A stretch of 64,000 nucleotides of DNA, taken from the NCBI GenBank assembly GCA_964030785.1, contig OZ034969.1, positions 29,864,901 to 29,928,900 of the forward strand, read 5' to 3'. This DNA comes from Siderastrea siderea. Taxonomy: Eukaryota; Cnidaria; Anthozoa; Scleractinia; Rhizangiidae. The position numbers were made by a program, and so were the translations under genes. Of the stretch, positions 11,901 to 22,107 are shown piece after piece (the stretch's first letter is position 1; each line of letters opens with the position of its first letter). Under the pieces are notes generated by a model. It was not told where the DNA came from. It saw nothing but the letters and a program-made list of their open reading frames with translations, and did no database searches.

Positions 11901-12823
11901 AAATAGTTGGATATTTACAAGGCATAACCAAAAAAAATACACAATTGAACACACTTAAATATTATACAGCCTTGCAACAAAATTATTAAATTGTGATCAG
12001 CTGTAAGCTGAAGTTAATTGCAATGACTTTACTCATTGAAGAAATAGTCAACAAATTCTTGCATAACTTTTCTGTAAAATCTGACCGATAACAGTGAGCA
12101 ATACAGAGAAATTACAGAGCTCTATATGCTGGGTAAAACTGTAAAGTCATAACAATTTTACATGAGCTCTGATTTTCGGCCAATAAGCTTATTACGAAAT
12201 TTGAAGTTAGGGAATTGGGAAACTGCGAGGAAATTTTAACGCAGAAAAAAGACATAACGGTGGAAGAAAAGTGAAGGAAACGAAATGCAGTTATGCCTAA
12301 GTACTGACGTCTACTTCGCCGGCAAATTCCGGTCCTGTTCTTCTTCAAGAGCCATGTTTTCTTCGGACGCCGTGGCTTCTTCCAGGGTTGCGACTGGCTC
12401 TAAATCTTTATATTACGCGATGAAATTAGCTCCACTGTCTTCTATATCACTGCTGTTCGCGTTAGAACTCAATTCGGAGCCATCTTCCGAAGAAATGGAC
12501 GAAGAACTTGAGCGAAATGACATCGCAAACTTGTATTTTGTGAGTTTGAGACTGCAGATCGCCACAACTAAAATATTTTGATGATAACATGACGTCATGT
12601 GACGTCACAAGGAGAAAGCCGCTGGAAGAAATTTGTAGGCTCAAGTAGTTGTTGTTTCGGTAATGGCGGACCTAATTTACACACTTTTCGGCGGGTTTTT
12701 GAAGGGAACTGCTTTGTCAGGTTGGTCAGAATTACATTTTTTCCGGAAGTTTTAGGTCTGAACATCAACTTCGGGCCCAAAAATCGCGTTTAAAAGGATG
12801 TAGATTTTCGTCGCAGTAGCACT
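8987..12823. mobile_element. 3.8-kb TTAA element (Kolobok- or piggyBac-like), probably non-autonomous
   Basis: The left end starts AGTGCTACTATGATCTAAAAT and the right end is its approximate inverse (…TTTTCGTCGCAGTAGCACT). Both are flanked by TTAA (8983-8986 and 12824-12827). The termini resemble those of the 2.3-kb element at 53,090-55,393, and both interiors carry TGACGTCA motifs near their ends, so they look like one family. TTAA duplication is typical of piggyBac and Kolobok. No transposase is recognisable. The frames near 9.3, 9.8, 10.3, 12.1 and 12.4 kb have no clear domains. Confidence 0.6.
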
Positions 12824-12907
12824 TTAAAAGAATCATTAATTTTTTACTATAGAATGCCTAACAAATCTAGAAATATTTAATCGCTGAGATCATTATCTCG
12901 TTACTTA

Positions 12908-13381
12908 CCGTGTGGCACTAAATGTTTGCGGGAGGTTAGTTTTGCGGATTGGCGATTTTTTGTGTTTTGCGGGAACTAATTTTTGCGATTTGAAAAGACT
13001 GAATTTTCTTGCTGAGAATTAATTTTTGCGATTTTTTTCTGGAAGTTGCGTTCAAATGGAACTAATAACATTTTCGTTTTTTTGAGTGAAGACATACTAA
13101 AAGGAATCGAAATACAAATAAACAACATGGGAATGTCACTCTATTACACTACAATGGATCGAAAATAACTAGGGTACCACTTGAAGTATTATCCACTGAG
13201 TTAGCTATGGCATTTTCTCCTTCAAATCAGTATTTTTGTAAATAATTTCTACAGTGGACTAAATTTTTGCGGAGAAAAAAGTTGCGGTCATTTTATTTTG
13301 TGGGAACTTATTTTTGTGGATCGCGAAAAAAACCGCAAAAATCGCAAAAATTAGAACCCGCAAAAATTTAGTGCCACACGG
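12908..13381. mobile_element. MITE with CCGTGTGGCACTAAA ends (Tc1/mariner-like)
   Basis: The left end CCGTGTGGCACTAAATGTTTGC and right end GCAAAAATTTAGTGCCACACGG are inverted repeats of at least 20 bp, each flanked by TA (12906-12907 and 13382-13383). The sub-terminal parts (TTTGCGGG, TTTGCGATT) are also inverted. The 474-bp size, TA duplication and lack of coding fit a mariner-type MITE. Confidence 0.75.
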
Positions 13382-13383
13382 TA

Positions 13384-15690
13384 TACCCCTTTTCCTATCT
13401 ATCAAAATTCTCCAGATAACGTAGCTTGGTAATGTTTTACGTCAGCGTATTTTTCCTGGTCCTGCAGTTGTAATTATTAGAAATATTTTAGTTACACTGT
13501 AATTGTTATCGATTTAGTCCGTAGGCGCAGTGGCGTGCTCTTTCTACAGGAGCGCCAAGAAAGTCACGTGCAAAAAGTAGGTGATGATCTACGAAACCAT
13601 TTAGTATTAAAATTGTTCGAACTAAACAGAACAGCAGTAACCAAGGCCCCAAAAGTTTGTTCTCGAGACTACTTGCAGCGAAGACGCCTAAGAGTGGAAA
13701 TTGTCACGCAATTATATGTTCAAAATCGTCATTATGAACACTCAAATAACATTTTATCCCACTTTATACCATTTTATTTGTTTCTGTCGTACCACGACAA
13801 AATTAGTTCGGAAACGAAACAAAGAACCCGTGTTGATGAGAGTGAAACACAAACAAAGATGATCCATGGCCTAACTGATGGGTTCATATTTAATTTCCTG
13901 GAAACGTGGTCAACTGCCAACTGAATGTCCAAATGTATACTTTGGGACGGTGGACTTAATCACACTTCAAAAATAAAACTTTTGGCAGAAGCCAGGGGTT
14001 TCTTTAGGGTGTTTGCATTTTATTCTGGCATTGAGCTTTTATTATACAACTTACCATGCCTCGGTTATTTCGCAATAAGTCGATTGAGCCCTTAAATGGT
14101 CTTTTTGTTATCTATTTGAACTTTGCAAACTGGGGGTCACATGTCTTTAGTTAACACGCTCGAGAAAAACCTCTGAAAACTACACACTTGTTAAAATTCA
14201 GAGCCATCTGACAATTTTGAATACAAATTGAAGAAGGCAAGGCCGAGAAATGAAATGATTGTAAGAACCAAGTTTTGGTTTATTACAAGATAAATGATGT
14301 TACTACAATATTTCGACTCTATTACAGAGTCATAGTCGTGTAATGATATGTTTACAAGAAGGCAACTTTAATATCAACGGTAATTAGGCGTGTTAACATT
14401 ACTTCTCAAGCTCATTAATTATGCATGAGGTAATAAACCAATTGCCTGGCCCCATTTGGGTCACATGGATGCCCCTTTATACCCTGGTAAAGAACAGATG
14501 AAAGCGTGTTTGGATATGCGAACACACGGAGTGGGATATCCAAACAAGTGCGTTTGGAAATCAATTAGCAAAAACAATGCAGTGCTTGAGTAAATGTTTA
14601 TTACCTTCCATGCTAAATCATTGTTTGTAGTTAGCATTTACGTTTAAAGTGCAGTTCATGAGATTTACGTTTACAGAGTAATTCGTGAACATTGCTTAAC
14701 ACTGTGGACAAGTTTTTCTCGATGGTACTTGAGACTTGCTGGGAAAGCTCCAACTGTTCTTCAAGTCTTTGCACTCGCTGAAGGCAATTTTTGAATTCAT
14801 TGAATTCATGCGCTTCCCGACTGGATAACAGCAAATTTTATTATTCGCTTCACTTGCCGCTTCCTGAGTACCTTCCTGAAGTCTACTTTTAGGCCTGCAC
14901 AGGGCCAGTAAGGATTTTTTGTCTCTACAACTTTCTTGCAGTTGAAACAGGATGATTCCGAAGGTAGTTCTGTCGCGATTGAAAAGGACGCCAATGCAAA
15001 TATTAGCATTGCCATAAATGGTTTGCGAAAAAACGTGGCATTTTTGACGGCATTGCAAACAACCAACTACGTGCTAATCACAAGCTTTTACACACAAAAG
15101 CAAACAAATTTTGCTTGTCAGTTAAGTGTTGTTTATCTATTGTTTATCATGCGCGACTGAGAAGTCATATCAACAACTCGGGCTTCGTGTTTCATTAGGG
15201 TTTTTAAACACCTCGAAACAATAAAAGCACTCGGCCTGCGGCCCGTGCTTTCAAACACTTGCCCTCGTTGTTGATATATTACGTATTAGTATAAATCTAC
15301 TAGCGTTCTATCACTAATTCTGTTCTCTGATTAGATACGCTACTCACTATCTATTCTGTTGTAGATATTGAGTAGATTGTTTTCCGCGCGCGGTGTGACC
15401 TAAAAAACATGTAGTGTCTGCTGTTAAGTTTTGAACGTCTAGTAGATTTATACTAAAACAATTAGATTATTCGCTTTCGATTTCTACGCATGATAGTTGA
15501 TTCGGCCTCCGGCCTCATCACCTCATCATCTCCGGCCTCATTGCTAACATTGGACACGTAATCGCTCACAGTGTTATGCTAGCGCTTCATCCGGTCCCGG
15601 TTTTGTAAGCTTACGAATGGCGTCTGGGCTTTGAACTCCATTTCTGCCAGTTCCCTAACTGACGGCTCTAGTTCAGGTGGAGCCTGAAGG
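13384..15690. other. No supported gene
   Basis: A 129-residue forward frame at 13535-13924 has no recognisable domain. Its first ~70 bp resemble 43,420-43,490 (CGCCAAGAAAGTCACGTGCAAAAAGTAGGTGATGA against CGCCAAGAAGCTCACATGCAAAAAGTAGGTGATGA), so it is likely repeat-derived. The stretch around 14,270-14,390 has the look of a Penelope-type end but no coding was confirmed. Confidence 0.4.
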
Positions 15691-16090
15691 GAAAGAATCA
15701 AACGCGTCATAAAAGGCACTGGTGAGACCCATCCTAGAGTATGCCTGCCCTGTGTGGAATCCATACCTTGTAAAGCATATCCATACTATCAAGTCTGTTC
15801 AAAGAAGGGCGACGCGACTGATATGTGGCCCTGATAAGGAGTATACGGAACGGCTGTTTCAGCTGCCTGGTTGAAATTAACTGGGGCTCCTTAGACTCCT
15901 GCATGAGACGTAAATATCTAAGTATTATTCAAATGTACAAGATCGTATTTGGTTATTGTGACATTAATTGACAGCTCCAAGTTTTATGACATTGTAGGCC
16001 CGTCACGAACTCGTAGTAACCACGACGTCAAGATTAGACTCAACGCCGTCCGTACCAACTATTTTAAATAATCGTTTTTTAATCGTTAAA
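15690..16090 (+). mobile_element. LINE (CR1/L2-like) reverse transcriptase C-terminal fragment, broken
   Basis: Forward translation with frame changes gives RPILEYACPVWNPY, then SVQRRATRLI, RLFQLPG, LGLLRLLHE, KYLSIIQMYKIVFG, and later TRSNHDVKIRLNAVRTNYF. This is the conserved order at the 3' end of CR1/L2/jockey-type ORF2 proteins, just after the polymerase core. In-frame stops and shifts show it is dead. Confidence 0.65.
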
Positions 16091-16685
16091 TCAATGACTG
16101 CACCTCTCTTTCACCTTCTGTTTTATGTCGTCAACGAGTACTAATTATTTCAAAGTCTCTCTTTCAAGTTATCCGCGTTCCTTGTCACTACTATTACCGG
16201 TTTTTCTATTACTTGTTTTGTATTTTGAGGACGTTCGTGCCCAAATCTTCCCACGTTCAGATTTTTTCAAACTTTTGTTGCAGTTAGATAATGACCAACT
16301 CATTTCAGAATAGCAAACAAATTGGGGGCTCACGTGCTTCTTTCGGAGAAAAAGCATATTGAACACGTAGTGTTTTCAGAAGCTTTTTTCATTTTAGGCC
16401 AAATCGGCTTCATTGCTACCAGCAATAAAATGGAGAACTCTAGATAATGCCGAATTATTGATTTCACGCAAAAAGGCAGCTAATATCGTTGCTTCCGGGA
16501 AAAAAAACCTCACAGAAGGATAACTGTAAGACATGCATATCCGCATTCGCAGAAAAATTCCATCGCATTTGAGTAGAGATAGCAAAAGATTGAAACTTCT
16601 CACGCTTAGAATTTTCTGTTTTTTTTTTTTAATAAAATGAAAAGAACCAGTAAGAGAAGTGATCTAACGACAAACGTCTCGGGTC

Positions 16686-16686
<1 letters not shown>

Positions 16687-16758
<72 letters not shown>

Positions 16759-16761
16759 TTT
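16687..16761. repeat. (TAA)n microsatellite, tail of the neighbouring LINE
   Basis: About 24 AAT-type units with one interruption (GTAATA). It abuts the 3' side of the reverse-strand LINE fragment, so it probably began as the element's 3' tail. Confidence 0.8.
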
Positions 16762-17230
16762 ATTAATTTGCTGTAGCGCCTTTTAGTAGCGCCTACTAGT
16801 TAAAATTTATAAAACGAATCTATGATAGATAAAACCGATAAGAAAAAAGGAAAATGCTAATAAAAATACACTAATAAAATGAGAATAAAATGAAATATGT
16901 TAAAACTACGTAGAAGCTAATCTAAAAAGATGTGTCTTGACATGTCTCTTAAAAGCGTCCAGTGATTCGATTTCACGGATATGCGCGGGAAGGCTGTTCC
17001 ATAATAGGGGCGGCAGCGTAAAACGATCTAGCGCCTAAAGTTGCCAACATGCGCCCCATAGGACGTTCCAAAACAATAGTGTAATTCGATCTTAATGAAT
17101 ATGCAGAACACGACCTAATGCTAACTAAATCGCTAATATAGCTAGGTGACATGCCATGTATGGCCTTAAAAGTAATAAGGGAGAGAAAAGTAATGAGTGC
17201 ATTTAAGCGATCTAGAGTTAAGGTGGCCTA
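16762..17230 (-). mobile_element. LINE (CR1/L2-like) 3' end fragment, reverse strand
   Basis: The reverse strand gives SNYTIVLERPMGRMLATLGARSF, then after one shift LLWNSLPAHIREIESL and DAFKRHVKTHLF. That is the typical C-terminus of CR1/L2-like ORF2 proteins, followed by a short 3'UTR and a (TAA)n tail. It is truncated at its 5' side near 17,230. Confidence 0.7.
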
Positions 17231-17897
17231 ACACAGTTTCTTGTACCTATGCGTTATTCATCGTTTTTTCAAACCACTTGCAGTTAGGCGGCCAATATTG
17301 GCAAGATACAAGTATTTTATTTTGATACGTTTTATTAATTAGGTACAGTTGCCATGGCAACACAGCTGGTAATAAATTAGCTTTAAATAATGGGTTTGAT
17401 TTATTTTCATAAAATCCAGTCGTTAGATTTTTTCGATCATTTGTCTCTAGAAAACTCGGAAAATACTGGCCTATCGACACTGGTCTCGTAAAATTTTGAC
17501 AGAGAGATGTTGTGTTATTTTGTGTTTTGCATTTTAACGTTTCCTGAAGATGTCTTCTGTTACATTTCAATTTTTGTTTGCAGGCGAGTTACGCGTGTTC
17601 TGAATCATTCTACCAAACGTCATGAAATTCTAACGAGCGGATCCATAGAAAACAGTTCATTTCCACTAAACCGTGCAGTCGAAATTTTCTGGTTAACTGC
17701 GCATGCATTGCATTTGACAGGGTTCTCAATCTTTCTCGATCCCAGAAAGGCAGGGAATTTTTCAATAGTATTACCTTTCTGATTACCTTCAATAAATACG
17801 ATTTTTACAGATAACAAACTGCTTAGTTGTTGAGTTTCATTGAACAAAATAACATGATCGCTGTACAGGCGCCATGTTTGTTTTTCTTAAAGCTTAT

Positions 17898-18182
17898 CCT
17901 GAGAAAACAGCCGACGTTTCGCGAGGTCACCCTTTTAGCCCTCGCAAAAATACGTCTGAGTAACGAGCGCAGAAATTCCATATTGATGACGTGCACTACC
18001 GAGATCTTGGTAGTGCTTCTGATTGGTTGAAAGAAAATTCCCTCGCGGCACAACCAATCAGAACCACTACCAAGATTTGGGTAGTGCACGTCATCAGTAT
18101 GGAATTTCTGCGCTCGTTACTCAGACGTCGTTTTGCGAGGGCTAAAGGGGCGACCTCGCGAAACGTCGGCTGTTTTCTCAGG
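17898..18182. mobile_element. Fold-back MITE (285-bp near-perfect palindrome)
   Basis: The left arm from CCTGAGAAAACAGCCGACGT onward is the reverse complement of the right arm ending ACGTCGGCTGTTTTCTCAGG. Pairing runs for roughly 120 bp through GCGAGG, CGTCTGAGTAACGAGCGCAGAAATTCCATA and GACGTGCACTACC, leaving a short loop with inverted TGATTGGTT/AACCAATCA. It is non-coding; the two overlapping frames are the two strands of one hairpin. Confidence 0.85.
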
Positions 18183-18190
18183 CTTCTTAA

Positions 18191-18821
18191 GGTGATTCCA
18201 TTCAACTGCATTGTGCATCCTTTCTGCGAATCATTTTTTGCGTGATTAGCGCGTGCACGAGCGCGCGCATGTTCAGAACTTGGTAGGTTTTCTATGAAAA
18301 CTGAGTTGTTCAGAGAAATAAATGGTCGTTTTCTCCTAATCGAGTACGGTGACCCCCATTTTTTATTGTATAAACTCAATCAGGACAGTGTTCCCAGAGC
18401 AAAATAACAAAGTTAGGAAAATCTATGATCAGATTTTGCACAGTTTAAAAAATCCCTGCGAAAAAAGCCATTTAGGGTAAAGGACCGCAAATCAAGCTAC
18501 CGTCGTCACCGTCTACTTTTTGAGTGTCCAGTAAATTTGAAGTTTTTCGGCCATGTTTTGCGTGACACAGATAACCATACATATGTACAAAGTCAACCTA
18601 TTCATGAAATATCAATCTGCAGTGGAAATATTGAGCATGTTGGCTTCGCGTGTTTATTGCCTGAAAGCGCCTTTAAACACGGTATTCGTCAGCAGTATAC
18701 CACTAAAACGACACGGTGACCCCCCATTTTTATTGCAAGTTTAGACCCTACATGACTTGTTGAATATTTTTGCCAAGTTTCATTACAAATTTATGGCAGA
18801 TTCTTTTTCCGGGGAATCACC
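18191..18821. mobile_element. TTAA MITE, GGTGATTCC ends (family M, copy 1)
   Basis: Begins GGTGATTCC and ends GGGGAATCACC, flanked by TTAA on both sides (18187-18190 and 18822-18825). It shares terminal form with the elements at 18,900 and 48,658. No coding capacity. It sits directly against the fold-back MITE. Confidence 0.7.
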
Positions 18822-18899
18822 TTAAAGCTTTGTGTGCGCGCTAATTTATGTCAGCAGTACAAATCCTAGAGCGTGCGCAAACTGTGTTCAGACACCTAA

Positions 18900-19502
18900 G
18901 GTTATTCCCCTGTGTTGCGTTGCGCATCCTTGCTGCGCACGTTTAGCGCGCTCTGTGAGCGGGCACGTCCAGGGCGCAATAGCTTTTCTAGGAGGCTAAG
19001 CTCACCAGACAAAAGAATAGTTATTTACTTAAACAAGCATGGGAACCATTCATCCCCTCTTTTTTCAAAGAAATAGAAAAAAAACATGTTCGACAACAAA
19101 TTGATTACTTGGAACGCGTTACTCGCGGAGATAAAATAATGACCTCGAGAATACGCACGCGAGTAAGGTTTAAGTCAATTTCGTCTGATGCTTCGAGCAT
19201 CTGCCACGAAACATCTACTAAATTGTTCCTTGTTATCGATAAATTATATCTTATACATTGTTTCAAGATTTTCTTTAGATATGTACTTCCTGTACCTACG
19301 GAAAGTAGCGTCAACTGATAAAAAAACGTGTTTGTTAGGCGAAATTGCAAGGAATTATGGGGTAACTTGACACGATGATATCTCGAAACGGACACGGGGA
19401 CCTATTCTTTTTATTTTATATTTCAAAACATTGCACGATAGGTAACAACTTATGAAAGTTTGACAAAAATCGTGTGTTAAATTTTATTTCGGGGGAATGA
19501 CA
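18900..19502. mobile_element. TTAA-type MITE, GGTTATTCCCC ends (family M, copy 2)
   Basis: Begins GGTTATTCCCC after CTAA and ends GGGGGAATGAC. Its 3' portion (19,360-19,500, GGGGTAACTTGACACGATGA ... CGGGGGAATGAC) is the reverse complement of the first ~150 bp of the element at 48,658-49,470, so the two are opposite-orientation copies of one family. The flanking target has decayed. Confidence 0.65.
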
Positions 19503-19636
19503 GTGCCTTTATAAATATTACAATCCCCACCACCACCATATTTGTCTATACTTCTTCCTCAGCTCGCGCATAAGGCCACCAAAAAAGCCTTCTGGGGCAA
19601 ATATAAGCCCAGGGCTTATTATCGGTATTTTACGGT
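19503..19636. repeat. Partial MITE with GGGCTTATTA ends
   Basis: Contains AATATAAGCCCAGGGCTTATTATCGGTA, matching one end of the MITE at 46,608-47,058 (AATATAAGCCCAGGGCTTATTGCGGTA). It marks the left edge of the B/D segmental duplication. Confidence 0.5.
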
Positions 19637-21546
19637 AAACCTGCTACTGAAATGTCGCAACTGAACTGAGAACATGATGTACAACATGTTCTCTTACTCT
19701 TTTCTTGGAAACAAAGTGGTTGTCATGCAAAATGAAGAATGTTGCTCCTGTTTTCAATATTCAATGCACGTTGCCCTGTCATATTAACACGAAACTTTTC
19801 TCGGGTGACTTATTTTCTTAGCAGCCTCCATACAACAAAGACAAAGGACACAGCTGGTAAGTTTACAACATACATTTTGATGTCCTTTTATGAAAGGATG
19901 GAGTTCTTGACTGTAGCAAACTGGCATCTGGCAGAACTACAGTCTGAGACCGCCAGTGAGCAGTGGAGAGTTGTTGCTCGTATTGAAGTCCTTATTTAGC
20001 ACATGGACTTTAAATTTGAGTACTGAAATACTCACAGCATAACCAAAACACCGTTTGCTTTCTAAATTTCAAAGATGTGGGTTCGAAGAGTACAATCTTA
20101 TATTACAGCCTGCGGAAAAATTGCATACCATCCAAGAAATATCAATGCGTAACAAAACGTACTCGTCATCAGATTTCTATCAAAATACTAAATTTCGTGC
20201 CATGTTTAAGTTATCAAAAATGCGAAAGAAAACTTGAAGTTAGTGACGGTATGACCCCCAAAGGATCCTTTATGAAATGCATTGGTGTGCGTGAAAGCGG
20301 TTTCACAGGAATGGTTTACTGAAAAGTTTATTTCACTCAGTTTGAAATTTATCTCAGTCTTTGTAATTGTAGAACAAGTCATGCAGGTGTCTTCACCTTC
20401 TGCGTTCGGAACAACTTACAAACATGAAAAGGGTTTAATTTGGAAAAGTGAAAATGAAATATCAATAGAATTTCCTCCATTTGTTAAGGTCACGCAAGTG
20501 AAATTGAGCTGTCGCAACAGTAATGGTTGCAACTAGCCTGTATTTGACAAAAATTGTTCCAAACAAAGCGTATTAGTTCTGCGAGTGAGTCTAATGAGTC
20601 AAGATCATTTTTCCTGTCTGATCAGATCAACATCAACAAAATCTCGGAGAGAGCAGGGCACCTTTCGTCCAGCCACGTAGCTTAATTTCACAAAACAATC
20701 GTTAGAGACGACAGATAATCACGACTGATACATTTATTCAGAGTGGACAATTTTTTTTGCCTTAGTCGTTTGTTTAATGGTTTTAAACGCAGGAAAAGAA
20801 TTTCTGATGGAAAAGGTGAGAAAATGTGTCTCAAAACATGGAATTGGTAGTAGAAGCTAGTAGCGTTAACAAATTAATATTAATGCTTCTAGCCACTTAC
20901 GTGTTTAACGTTAAAAATTTATCAAGCAGCGTCGCTTCGTTTGTTTTTAGGATTTGCTTCATTAAAATTATAAGCTAGTACACCCATATTACAAACAAAT
21001 GAAACACATAAGTAAGAAAACGAAACCAAACTGCCTGTGCATGAGAAACGATATTGCTGTCTTGTGGCTTCTATCAAAACAAGGTATAATTACTGCGCTC
21101 GCTAAATTTATTAAAGTGCATATCGATAGCAGAACTTTCAACCTCAGATAGTGGTGTTTGCGAGTTTGGTGGGAAATATGTTACGACCAAAAAAGCAATC
21201 GTGATATACCCTTCTTTTTGTGATTGAAAGTGTTTTTAAACGTAAAATGTGCTTAAAAACTAGAAAGGATGATGTGCTTGTTCGCATTTCCACTCCAATA
21301 TATGGTGAAGAAATGTCATTTGATGTGGTACCCATCCTGTGAGCCCTATGTCAGATTTTTCGTTTACTTCGTAGGAAAGATTTCACATTGATCTGAGATC
21401 ACAATTCCGTTTTTGTCAAGGGAAACTGTTCGTTAGCCACAGCTCCATAAACAGAGAGACAAAACAACGTATTATTACTATAATGTTTAATTTTTTGGTT
21501 TTTGGTTTTACTTCAGAAATCTTCTCGACCTGCCTTGTAAAGGAAG
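19637..21546 (+). repeat. Left part of segmental duplication, upstream of copy B
   Basis: Collinear and nearly identical to 47,063-49,781, for example CTGCTACTGAAATGTCGCAACTGAA and many following blocks. The 48,658-49,470 MITE is missing here; the empty TTAA is at 21,236-21,239. Part of it also matches upstream of copy C (20,490 onward with 39,175 onward). It probably holds the promoter and a 5'UTR exon: an acceptor-like ttttacttcag precedes the start codon, as in C and D. Confidence 0.75.
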
Positions 21547-22107
21547 ATGAAAATTCTCGGTATTGTGTTGTTTGTGACTGGAGTGCTGTCAATGACCCAT
21601 GCAAGTAAGCGGGCTATATTTTACAAAGAGCTCAGATTCTATCCTAAACTTACTAACATGACTTGTGATACGCATTGTTCAACAGAAGTTTCTAAGTTGA
21701 AATGTACACTTGATCTTGGTTTGGTGGCTGACAGAACAGGAAGTATCAAATGGAGAAACGTCCCCAAGCTGAAAGCAGCACTTCAGCTTCTCGTGCAGCG
21801 GTTTGACATCTCAGCAGACAAGACTCATGTCTCATATCTAACGTTCGCCACGAGAAGCAAGCTTCACAACAAGTTCAACAACGCCGCCTACCACAGCCAA
21901 GGCGCAATTGTAGCATTGTTATCCCGCAGTATCAGGAAACTGCGCAGTCCAACTCGCCTTGACAGAGCAATGAAAGCAGCTAATGAACAGATGTTCACCC
22001 TGAAGAATGGACTCAGACCTGGTGTTGGAAAGGCATTGGTGCTGTACACTGATGGCAAAACACTTCCAACTTCGAAGGACATAAGCGGACACGCTGCAGC
22101 ACTTAAG
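21547..22107 (+). CDS. Copy B exons 1-2: signal peptide and vWA core
   Basis: ATG at 21547 lies in the same GGAAGATGAA context as C and D. Exon 1 (21547-21604) encodes the signal peptide. Intron 1 (21605-21685) is 81 bp, a multiple of three, and has no stop in frame, so retention would only add 27 residues. In copy D the same intron contains TGA, which supports it being a real intron. Exon 2 (21686-22107) begins with the first vWA strand DLGLVAD and the MIDAS loop DRTGS (Thr in place of the first Ser of DxSxS). It goes on to HVSYLTFATRSKLHNKF, PTRLDRAM with the MIDAS Thr, and LVLYTDGKT with the MIDAS Asp. It ends CTTAAG|GTAACA in phase 0. Confidence 0.85.

Noticed and set aside
13535..13924. 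129-residue forward frame
   Set aside because: No domain; its beginning recurs at ~43,430 in a context without a long frame, so probably repeat DNA.
17991..18379. Two overlapping 84- and 127-residue frames on opposite strands
   Set aside because: They read the two arms of a fold-back MITE.
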